From positions 5,583,423-5,647,422 of the forward strand of contig CP099841.1 of the NCBI GenBank assembly GCA_030062745.1: DNA of 64,000 nt, read 5' to 3'. The notes beneath the pieces are model-generated. The model ran no database searches and was not told the origin of the DNA. It saw only the letters and a list, made by a program, of their open reading frames with translations. Origin of the DNA: Capitulum mitella. Lineage: Eukaryota > Arthropoda > Thecostraca > Pollicipedomorpha > Pollicipedidae. This document shows, in pieces, positions 35,101-47,400 of this stretch. Position numbers and translations under genes: made by a program. Numbering within the stretch: the stretch's first letter is position 1; the number at the start of each line of letters is the position of its first letter.

Positions 35101-38100
35101 TGCGGAACCGTCTTGTTTGCAGGTTTGTTCTTTATTGTCCCTGCGGTCACACGACTGTCTGTATACAACGGCCCGCGGTTAATGCGATCTAAAAACGGGT
35201 TTCTGCTGCAGAGAATAGGCCTGTCAACCTTTAAAACTTCTGCACTCGTGACGGTCACAGTACTCCGCAACAATGCAATGGAAGGAACGTAATGCACCGA
35301 TAATCGGGAACAATGAATAAAAAATAAATAAATCAGTCAATCAATAATAAGTTCCGATGCATCGTTCATGCCACAAACAAAATTCTGGTCGATTAATGTC
35401 GAAAAACCAAACCCTTGTTGTAAGTTTGATGACATTAAAGTGGTTCGGTCTGACTGAGTTCAGGAAAAATTACTGCTGTTGACTTCTCCCCCTCCTCCGC
35501 CTTCTCTGTTACGTCAATACTAATATGATCTGAATCCGTATTTCCCTTAAAACTCAGCGGAGCGGGTTTAACAGCAACAAACACAGTCTGGGAATATCAC
35601 AATGCACTTGCCTTGACTAAGTCGCGAATAAGCTCAGCGATGAACATGTACTCTAGATTCAGATCGCCCCCTTCTAGGATGTCCTGAAAGAGAGAGCGCA
35701 TAATCACCGACAGAAAATACGCCTGTGGACACGGTAAAAAGATCACCAAATTTCACCCATCAAATCTTCCAGTTTTTTTTTATTTTGGTATTTTGAGAGC
35801 GTATGTTCAAGACAAAACATATCCGTCTGTGTACGTTGACAATGATCCCGTTTTTACCACTTGTGTTTGTATGTCTTCGTCCATAGCGTGGAGTGTTGTA
35901 TTCTTCACGGAAGAGGGGGAGACTATTCTGGGAGCAGCAGCCCTCAATCATACATCTCAGACCACCCAGGGAGCCGCAGTTAGGGACAATCCAGGGCAAA
36001 ACAAGAGCCCCCTCTCTTAGCTCGGCGGCAGGCCACCCCGGGTGCAATAGTTCCTTCACCAGGAGAATAACCCGGGTGCAAAGCCACCATCACCCACCGG
36101 GACACTACCCCGGGCGCAGACCCCTCATCATTAAGCGGGAGACTACTCCGGGTTCAGACCCCTCATCATTAAGCGGGAGACTACTCCGGGTGCAGACCCC
36201 TCATCATTTACCGGGAGGCTACCCCAAATCCCTTGTCATTCATCCGGGGACTACTCTGCGTGCAGACCCCTCATCGTTCACAGTAAGACTGCCTCGGGGA
36301 TACACGCCTGATCACTCACCGGGAGGCTACCCCGGGTGCAGTAGTCGCTGACCACTCGGATGCACGTGGGCTCCACCACGGCGCCGAGGAACGAATTGAC
36401 GTTTTGGTGACGCAGCTCCCTCATGGTGCTGCAACCGGAGACGGACCCAGTCAGCCGGACTTCCGGCGACGCCCGGAGACAGCCGGCGGCCGTACTGCCG
36501 GGGGCCGGCCCGCCACGTCCCCTGCACAGGGAGGCTGGCCCGCAGCCACGAACAGCCGGATCCCGTGTCCGCATAGCGCGCCTTCAGAAATCCCGCACAC
36601 CGCCGGCGGCGCGGTGCGACTGGATTCCTGCAGAGGTACTAATAGAGCGCCCGCTGTGGATTCAGATACAGGTGGATTTGTGCTGAAATATTAATATCGT
36701 AACCAGTGCGGATTTAGATATAGCGGGATTCGTGCCGAAAACAGCATACCAGACAAGGATTTGGATAATGGGCTTATTGCCGAATGTATTCATATAGTAC
36801 CCGATGCGAACTTAGATGTACGTACGAGTGTACTAACTTAGCGTAACCAGATAGCATGCAACTGCATAACTTGGTATTAAGTCAGGCAAGAAGCAGAAAC
36901 CGACTGCGCACCCACTTTCGTCCTGGTGTACTGAATGTGTAGGTCAGGAGCACGTACCGCATCTCCTTCATCAGCAGGCGCGATATCTCTATTTTCTTAT
37001 TGAAGTTGAGTTTCTGGACCCGAACGATATTTCCTCTGTATCTTCCGGTAATTGTGAAAATCTGACCGAAGCCTTTCGACTCGAAAGAAGCTATGCTGGC
37101 GATGCTGAGCTGTAAAATGAAAGAATACGTTAAGAGTTACCTTTTTTATTTCCCATCCGGAATGTCCCAATTATGTTTTTTCTCACAACGACGTACTTAC
37201 CAGCATAATTGTTCTCCATTGTTAAATGATTACCGGCACATGTTCAGATTAGCAAGACAAATGGGCCAACCATCTCAATGGATGAGTTACAAGCTTGTTT
37301 TCTTCTTACCAGGGAGTCAAGACAACACATAGCTGCCTATCGCACGGGGCCCCATTGCGTCCCGATGAAAAGCAGATATCTCCAGCGACCGCAAATTTAT
37401 CAATGTCAAACAAACCCAGGGCAGGGTCGAACGGCACCGCCTTCAGACAGCATCATTACCAAGCAAGATGAACTAAATTTATGAGAAATACAGCATAAAC
37501 AGCTACGTCACGGTCGTGTTTATTTAAATCGCATGCACATTCGCGGCCTTAGGGGTTCCAGGATAACCCAGCACGCCGCTTTGTTTCGAAATCGCGTATC
37601 TTCTTATTTACGCGAGCTATACCGTGTTCCGAAACGAGGTAAGTGCAGTAAACGAGTAACTCACAGTGGAACACGTAATGTTTGCCTCTGCTGCAGAAAC
37701 ATTCCCGCCGGCTACCACATGATTTTGGACTCCATTTTGACTGTCGACGGCATCCCAGTACACAGTTTTCCGTCCGAGGACAACTAGTTGAACAACCCAC
37801 ACGCGCGCATTCAACGTGCGGGCCGTCTAGCCGCATCTTTTCCGGGAGCGGTGGGACCCCTGGCCGCACCCACTCCTGACTGACAGAGCCGTCAGTCCGC
37901 CGCTCTGCCGGCGGCCGGCTGACCTTGCTGGGGCTCTCTCCGAGCCGCGGCTGGCCCGTCTCCTCCAGGGCGGACGGCTCGATCTTCCAGAGCAGGCCGA
38001 CGATCTCCTGCTCCTCCTTCCAGACCCGGTACACGGACAGCATGACGACCATGGCCAGCAGCAGCACTGAGCCCAGCACTCCGGCCGCGATCTGAGGAGG

Positions 38101-38380
38101 GCGCCGGTCCGTCTCAGCCCGCCGCCTCGGTTCCCCCCCCCCCGCCTCCCCCCGTCGGGATGCGGGTCACGCGAGACCACGGGACGCCGCTGGGGCTCGG
38201 TAAAGTGCAAGATATGGGGGGAGGGGGTGTATAGGGCCTTAAATCGCATTTTTAGGTACAGATGGAAGGCTGATCAGTACATCCGGAGACTAGAGGGAAG
38301 CGAGATAGCTCACGCATATGACTGACTGAATTGACTGAGTGACTGAAAGAATGACAGGCAGGGAGACAGACAGACAGACG

Positions 38381-38412
<32 letters not shown>

Positions 38413-41400
38413 TAAAAGACAACTTCAGACCCTCGGACGGCTACTGGCGGGACCACGCCGGTTCGCGCTGCTCCTACAAGGAAAGAGTTTGCATATTCAA
38501 AACCTCGTCACCACAAAAAGGTTGTCTTTTTTAGCAGAAATGTAAACACAGGATGGGGCATAAACCGCTTGCATGGCCATTTTAGCGCTACTACCTACAT
38601 CGGTGTCACACAACGCCATTGTATATGTATATTCGGAACCTTTGTGCATATGCAAACAGCCGGTCGGGACCGGCGTCAAAGCTCGAGCGCTTAAACGAAG
38701 ACGCCTCTCCCGCAGTTTACAACAAAAACTCGTGAGAGGCAAATGGTAACATAAAACATACGCGCGCCCACATCATTACCTCTCCAGTCATTCCACGGAG
38801 GATGTTCAGAGGTAAGAAGCACGATTCTGGGATAATGCATTGCAATTTACAGTTAGGCTGCAAAAAACAGCTAAAAGCTCAACAAGCCTTCCGGTTTGCC
38901 TGACAGAATTTTAGAAGCAGACAGCTACTGCATGAGCCGTCTTATCCTCCAGCCCAGAGTCGCTCAGACAGATGTCGAGCTTCTTTGTGTTTGTCAGTGC
39001 TGTAAGTGGTGGGTGCGTGTTGCAGGGGCGCAACTAGGATTTTCTAAAGGGGGCCCCGGAGTTCAGTGTGAACTGAAATCACGCGAAAACCGCCTGCCGG
39101 GAAAACGATGTAAAATGGTTTTAGCAAAAAATGCGGGCCTAAGGGGGCCGGGCCCTCGCCCCCCTTTTTGGCTGCCCTGTGGGATGCTGTGAAGAGAACA
39201 GAACATTGCTCGTCTCGTCTGGTCGTAACTGGGGCAGGACACTATGAAGTGCAGGGCGGTTTCTTGTCTAAAGCCACAAGGGAAGCTCTGGGAGTCAGAG
39301 AGCTGGAGGGAGTAGAGGCAGACGTTCAGATCTGGAACACCAAGCCTCAATTCGGTGCAAAACGAGTGTCCATGGAAAAAATGCTAGTGCTTTTGGCGGG
39401 CTGATTGTCACCTCTAATCTTGTTAAACGTCGTGAGTAAATTCTGGAGCGTGACTGTGCTTGAAAGTGAATTTCAACCTTTAGTGATTTGGGAATGACTG
39501 ATTTCGTAAACGACGTTAGTCTGTTGGGTGGTCTTGTCAAAAATGTCGAGTTTCGTCGTAATCGTCCCATTTGGTCTTCTCGCCGTCCAGGTAGGGTGTC
39601 AGTCGGCGGAACAATCGCCTAGTCTTCAGCGGGTCCTATTTAGGTCACCAAGCAGCTGAAGCTATCTAAATATTCATCAACCAGCTGAAGCTATCTGGAT
39701 ATTTTATGCAATGGCTCCATGTGGGAATCAACTCTCTTGTACAGCCGAGCGACTCTAAGCTTCCTCAACCGAGAGACTTCAAGCTCGAGAGAGATTCGAG
39801 AGACTCCAAGCTTCCTCGGTGAATCCATTTGGCAAAAATACAAAACCAAGGCAAGCAGGATCAGTTGTGCAATGTTTCCTAAATGAAACAGGGCGTCCTT
39901 GTCAGCTCGAATAGAACTAAGAATGCTTCCAGACAAACCGCATGAGTGAAAAAGAAACTTGCTCGTGCAGTAAGCAGCAAAGATCGTCATACTAAATTTG
40001 CAAAGACAGAAAAAGGCGCGGTTGTCTGGTTGTGTTTCGAAGAAAGCGGCCGAGTAAACCGGACAAGAAATGAAAAGAGGAAGTTTTGTTTTAACACGTG
40101 GAGATCTTGGTCTCTTGGTCTGGGAGGCAAAGAGAAAAGCATTACGACGAAAAACGCCGGCCAGACTCAGCTAGGGTCAACGCTTTGACCAACAAAACAT
40201 CACATAACGCCCCATGTGAAACATGTTTTGACGCAGCCCATATGGGACGGCAATGCCACACCGGGTGGAAACGCACGCCGGAGGGAAATCAAGACATGCA
40301 AAATCAAAACTCAGATTTCACATGGCTTTGAAATTTTCCCCCATCTACCACCTCATACGCATAACGCAACGCAGTACTGACGGTCCTTTCAACGGCTGCT
40401 TTTCAGTTCTGCCATGTTTGAAGTCTGCATCGCCGCCTTCTTACTCCTTGAAAGTGTAGATGAGCAAACTTTAAAAGGCTGGTGACAAAGAGTGTAAATT
40501 AAGCTTTCGGGAACAGAATTTCTGCAACATTAACGCGAAACCGGTGAAAATTCGCTAGGGTAGTTTGAATGGCTGAATTTGCGTTTGTGATATTACAACT
40601 CCTCGTTTCGTCTAAAGCAAACGTTATAACCCAAAAAACTAAGGCGAACAAAGAACAACAAAAACCAAGCAAAAACAAATGCAAATGTTTGTGACGTGGA
40701 CGGCTTCTAAGGGTGAGCAATGTGAACATTGTTTACCCAAATGTAGAAAAGTTCCATGGAATCCTGGAACAAACTTCCTTAGTTATATATTTACGTAGCT
40801 GTTTCCATTTTGTGCAGCGAAGTTTGTTCACGGTGAAAAAGGTATTGCATGTTGTTTACCTCAATAACTTAAAAAAATTATTAGGCTACCACTTTCCTCC
40901 ACGCTGAAGGCACTAGGTCAGGTGTTTAGTTTGCAACAACATGCATATGATGTTCTGTGACTTAGCAAGCTAGTTCTGTGAACTGATATAATAAGCCATG
41001 ACTAATGTATTCTATTTTAAGGTGGAATCTGTTTATAGCCAAGGTGTTTAGTACTTTTATAACTTCCATTTGAAGTATATTGATGTATTTGGGCATAGTG
41101 GATTAAACTTACCCAAACGGATCTGGCTGGAAGCCAACAGAGAGGCTAAATACAGAGTAATGACAAAGATGACGCGGAAAAGAACTTTTTACTTTGAAAT
41201 CCTTCATCGGAATGTCTCGTTGAGCTCATGGATTGCAGGGTTTTAACGACTTAAACGTAATTCACTAAAAGCCGATGTAAAGTAGACACGTTAACTTTTG
41301 ATCGGGGTATGTTAGTCACATGGTTGCTGGTTTGGTCAATACTGGTACGGCGAAGGTAAAGCCACTCCTTTTCATGGAAGCACGTCACGATTAAATTGGG

Positions 41401-44400
41401 AGGCGAAACTCAGCTACTGGAATCCGTGAAAAGGCGTCATGAACAAAACCACAATTAAAATAACTTGAAAAACTCGCATATGATGTTGAAAGATTGCAAC
41501 AAAACTTGTTTGCCCACTTCCAACGGTCCTGCATCGTTCCTGACCTGCACACATCGAAATTCAAACACAAACTGCAGCACGGGATACATGACCTGCTCGT
41601 GGTAAAGATGGGCCAATCTCAGAAGCAGTTATCTCAACTCGTCATTACAGAGGTCCCATTTATGCCAGGAGAAGGCTGTTCTAAGGCCCTTCGTAGCGAT
41701 GCGGACAATGTAATAATGACACGTAATGACGGTCTCGGCCGCCGCTCATTATTCTACCCATCCGAGTAGCGTCAGTTGGATCATTTAGCGAGCTAGTCCG
41801 CTCCCAGACATCAGAGCTCGCAAGTTGCATGCAAGAGAGGACAACAGAGAAGGCAGCAAGGCATTTGCCGCGTTTCCAATCGCGCGAGATTCGGAACGCA
41901 GAAAACTCCCGGAGCCAGCACGGAGCGCGGCCGGACGACGCTGCCGACGGACGGTCGGACAGACGGACAGACGGACGGTCGGACAGACGGACAAACCTGT
42001 CGGCTGTTGTCCTCCGGCCGGAAACACTTGACGCCGTCGAAACCGCACGGCGGCTCGTCGTACGGCCGCCCGCCGCCGAACCAGTCCACGGTTTTGCCGG
42101 GATCCAGCTGGAACTCCTGCAGGCCAGAAGACCGACCGGCAAGTCATGTAGCCCCAGGGTCCTCCGGAATGGCCAATCGCGACGTCGCTGGGCCATTTGG
42201 GGTTTGCAGCGCTACGGTGTCGCTCAGAAACCCCGTTCCATCGTCTGATTTAAGTGGAAGCTGTCCTGGGCGATTTAATAAGCACGGCCACTGGCAACAT
42301 CCGCGGTTGTAAAACGTCAAACAAGCGTCGTACGAAACACGGTAGCAACGTTCGTCGTTTAACAACGCAATCGGTGCCACCAGAACCGCAACAAACGACG
42401 TCACAGAGGGCGTTTATGGACCAACTGGAGCCACCAGAAGGTGAAGTTGTTTACTGCACCTATTCCGTCGCAAATTCCGAGAGGCCGCCGGCTTTTTAAC
42501 GCTTTGGCGCTGCAACGAATCCATCGGTTAGCCGGTCTTTGCTTTTCCTCGACGTTTCTCCTCTAACCGGCATGGTCTTGTTGGTGAGGTAGAACTGGCC
42601 GATTGGCTGCATGCAGTGATCGCAACTCAGTGTGTAGTTGTTGCTGTTCTTGTAGCGGATGACCAGGTTACAGTCACCCCGCAGTGCCAGCACCGTAAAG
42701 TTGCCCTCCGAGTCGCCGTTGTCGTCCATCTTGATGACGGATCCCATGACACCTGTGGCGTACAGATGACGCCACTGGCAAAGGGCAAAAAAAAACTGGA
42801 CGACGAGTAACAGCCAAAAATGGGGCCTGCAGCAACCAGCAATACAAATGCTACAACATACGGGTATCTAGACTACACAACAACTCGGAAAGTCGGAATG
42901 ACGACGAACGCGAGGGCAGAGTCATAGCGAAGCAGCCTCTCGAACGAGATGCGAAGGGTCGATAACATTTTGTCTTTGGCACAGCGGATATCTCGAGGAC
43001 AAAACACACTTCCCAAATTTTGGCCTCTTTCACCGCCGCAGATATCAAAGAACAGGTAAATCATCAACGCACGTTGAGTTTTCTTTGTACTCAGGGATGA
43101 TGCACGGCGGATCGGACCAGCCCCCTCTGCCGACTAACTCTGAAACGTCTGGTTTCGAATCCTGGCGACGATCTCGGTGCCATTGGTCAGAATCTGGCGC
43201 AGCGACGCGTCGGGGTTGTCGCTGATGGTGCGGTTGAGCGCTGTGGCGTACATCATCACTGAGTCGTACAGGTATGCCGCGAACACGCCGATGTGCTGCG
43301 GAATTGTTGCCGTCAGCTTCATGCCTCGTGAGGGAATGCGGTGACACGGTTACACTGGACAGAGTCGGTTTGCGCTACACAAACATGAAAATACGCCACA
43401 TTTGGAGACAACACAAGCAACGAAATCTGACCAAATTAGGGAGCACTGGCAGACTAACTGACATTTTCTCCATATCATGTCACAAGCCTATCGTAAAAGG
43501 AAGCACAACGGTCTAAATGCGCCCGTTTGTTTTGATAATTTAATTTAGTTCAGTCATAATCAGGGGCAGTCCATAAATTACGTAACGCACTTCCCCGTGA
43601 TTTTAACACCCTTTCTTACGCTTCGTACCGTTCAGCCAAACCCACACTCCAAAACGTTCTGGCATTTTTAATGACGCATGGCGTAATTTAGTTTACTGGT
43701 GTCGACAAACGGAATCGAGAATTGCAGGATTTGCTCAGGGACGTAGCCAAGGGGGACCATCGGGGCTATGGCCTTTTCTTGTAAATTTCGTCATATGCTT
43801 GTGGCATATGACAAAATTTGACATTTGCCCCCCCCCCCAGAGGAAAATCCTGGCAACGTGCCTGGATTTGCCAGACGTGACTATTTTTAGTCTTTCGTGT
43901 TATTAGCCTCATTATTGTTTGACATGACAGCGTTATGCAGCGTCCTGCCAAACCACCATTCCTCTCCGTAGCGCATTGAGACGCACTGGCCAGCCCCCTC
44001 CCCTTCACCAAAAGCGTCATACAATTTACGGGCGACCCCATAGTATCTGAAATCATTCACTTTCGCGTGAACAAATCAGGACCCGGAATCTTCTGGTAGT
44101 TGAAAAGCATTCCCGTCATGGCCGCCGCCGCCGCAGCCGCCCCCCTTCTCTCCCCCCCCACCTTTTTGAACCTCCAGTCGGGGGGCGTGAAGTTGAACGG
44201 CGGCCGGGCGTTGTAGCGGCGCACGCGCTCGGTGAAGACGTCGTACTCCTCCTGCGGCGGGGTGGCCAACACCACCAGCAGGTTGCGCACGGGGTCCAGA
44301 TCCACTCTCTGACATTGGTAGTCCTGGTCCTGGATCAGCTCCCACATCTTGATCGTGGCTGCGGGATGTAGCCGGCCGGTGACGAGGTCTGACGTCATTT

Positions 44401-47400
44401 GTGACGCCACGACTTCAGCACTGGCCGCTACGACGACGGCAGTCGGGGCGGGCCATTGGAGGGTACGTGTTGCCAAATAAAAGTACAAATGAAATAAAAC
44501 AGTATAAGTTGCGTGTTGGTAAGAAAGATTTGGTACACAGAAGAGCGACCGGTGGAATTTTCTTAAAAGAAGTGGACTTGGGACATAAAAACCGTAAACA
44601 TCACGAACTGAAGAGGGACGACAGGTTCGAATACAAAACTTAGTTCTAAAAACCAGCTCAAGTCTGCGTACAAAATGAATAAATCAAATACCATCTTTTC
44701 TTTGCAAGCGCGCACAACAAACATAAATAATTTCCCAGTAATAACTTGCTGTTATTACACAATTTCATGTGAACAACTTCCAATTGCGTAATTCGTAGCT
44801 TTTCCAAGCATTCATCACGCAAGTCATTACCTCTTTCTAAAAGCTTGTTTACCCACTTCCGTGTGAAACCATTCGACTGTAGCTCAATCCTGTGTAATTA
44901 CTCGGCAACGTGCTATAGGAGAACGATAATATGAAATGGAGCAATGCTTAGCCGAAATAGCATAATCCAAGGAAAACTGACCAAAGAACCAAAGAAAACT
45001 TCAGACACAAGAGCTTGACTCTTCGACACAAAAAATGTAGGTTGGGAACTGAGAGGCGCCAAATACTCCGAAGGCTGACATGCATTCCTGAGCACAAGCT
45101 ATGGCCGTTTATTTCTGGAAACACACGATCCGCACTATACTGTCCACCAGATCCCGTCAAATGCATCAAATGATCCTGCAAGGATCCCACGACATGTTGA
45201 GACGAAATGGTTAAAAAAAGGAAAAAACGGCAAAACGAACACTACACGTCCTTTTGCACCGACTGGGAACGGCCCCACCCAGTTTGGTTTACCTACGCCA
45301 CATGTATTTGAAGGTATTCCGCTCGGAGTAGGCAAAGTCGAGGTCGATGTAGATGACCATGTAAGTGCCGTCCAGCAGGCCGAACAGCGACATGGTGAAC
45401 AGCAGCTCCTGCAGCTCGTCGGGCGAGCCCAGGAACACGTAAACTGCGGACCGGGCTGTCGTTGATGGCACTCGCACGTGACGCTGGATCCAGGCATGTA
45501 TAACTTGTAAGAACGCCAAGGACATGCATGTTCACTACATGTCAAAGTGTGAAGAAACCCATGTATCACGAAATCAAGTAACAGAAGACCGGGGACTACT
45601 CACGATGGTATTTTCAGAAAGGGAACAGAGGATTCTAATAAGCAATCCTGACGTCAGCCCTGAACGACTATGTTAGCACCTGTCTCCGTCATTAGGCCTG
45701 ATGTAAAGGGTCGGGAGTATCGTAGGGCCCAGGTCATCGAAGGAGAGGAGAAGTGTTTGGAAACCCTGATGTTTCAATGGAAGGCGACGCCTGCAAAGAC
45801 GACAGACCATCTGCCAACTGTTATCTTTTTGCTGTTTAGTCATACCGTGAGGAAAAACGCCGGTGGTATTTAACAGTGCTGTTACTAAGCAGCGCATGTT
45901 TCCCAAATCTTAAGGATGTGCCCACATGTTTGGAGTGTAGTGAACATTCCCGCACGTACAGGACCACGCAGAGCATAAATACTTTTTGTGCAAACGTCTT
46001 GAAAAGATGAAGTAGACTGGGTGCAATTCAACCCTATGACAACATTTTGGCACGTAAAAATCCTCGATGTAGATTGATCCAGGCGTTTTAGCTAACTACG
46101 AAAAGTACGTGATGGATATGAAGGTATTAAAGCTGAATGAAATATGTTTAGGTATCTACATGCAAACCGGGAACGTCTGCCAGCCAAGTTAGCTATCAAA
46201 GTCATCAAAACATGATTTTGAAGTAAGTTAATCAGGACCTAAAAACCGTCCGGAAAACATAAAATATTATATTTCAGGTTGTCGAACCAGCCAGACGTAC
46301 TTCTGGGTGCCATCCTTGGTCTTCTTTATGAGGTCGGGGAATGTGTGGAAGTCGCAGCAGTCGTCGCCCTGGCTGCAGCAGAGGTCGCGCCCAGACAGTA
46401 CCACCTTGTGGTTGATGACCATATTTTCCGACAGGGCCAGCTGAAACGGAGAGAGCGCTGAACGGATTCTACCGAGATATTTCGTCAGCTCTGCACCTGT
46501 TCCAGACCGAGTTCAGTCGCTCCTACGAGGCCTGTAATTACGGACCTCAAGGACAGTCTGGTTTGGTCTGCCAGTGAACTGCGTCGAGCTTCGTGTTGAC
46601 ATCGGATGCCTGGGCCACACTTATCCAAAACGTGACTAGCGCCAGCTTTCGATACAGGCTGGACCGGCCATGCGACGCCATTTTGTCGTCTCATGAGCTG
46701 GCGATGTCATAAATCATCGGATTTGCCTGCTGAGTGCACGCCAGGACCGCGTCAAGAGAGGCAGGGACGTCTCCCCCCCCCCCAACAAAATCTGGCATTA
46801 GGAAACCTTGATATTTTCCATTGTGCACCTATTGCGTAGTCCCTCACTGCATGCGTCCGTTCCGTAAATTTACGTTCGACTAAAAGTGAGAAACTGTTAC
46901 GCTTGTTACGAAGTTTTGCAAGTCGAACACAAGTTGCTTAAGCGGTATGGTTTCATTCCTTATCGCACCACTTAGTGAGCGTAATTTGGGTGACTTGACG
47001 AAAGTGGTACTTTTCTCGCCCTTTGGTATTTACCCAGCTCCCAGGAATCCAGAATTCGAGGACTGTCGCACTAAATCAACAGGAAATTTCGAACGATCAG
47101 GGCAACAAACAGTGGGTCACGATCCCTTACGGTGTTACAGATTTAAATACTGAAAAAGCATCCAGCTCCAAGAGACTCGAAGTAAATGGAGACATATATC
47201 GTTCCGCCTCGCCATACAGCCGAGGCGTTCGCTCTGCTTCGCCCTATCATTATCATAAACTGTCCTTCATATGGCTCTCTTCAAGGTGTTCTCAAGATGA
47301 CTCAGTTCGTATGTCCATCTCTGCGGAAGATCATATGCTTCTTGCAAAGATTATCTAACCTTGTTACAAGCAATAATTAGTCATAAGTCGCACGTCGCAA

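Larger units (their letters stand above)
38092..41996. other. Cyclase intron between exons 7 and 8
   Basis: A 3.8-kb intron without exons, holding the CAGA microsatellite, hAT-like MITE copy B and small direct repeats near 39630-39830 (CAGCTGAAGCTATCT twice; GACTCTAAGCTTCCTC-like words). Confidence 0.6.
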
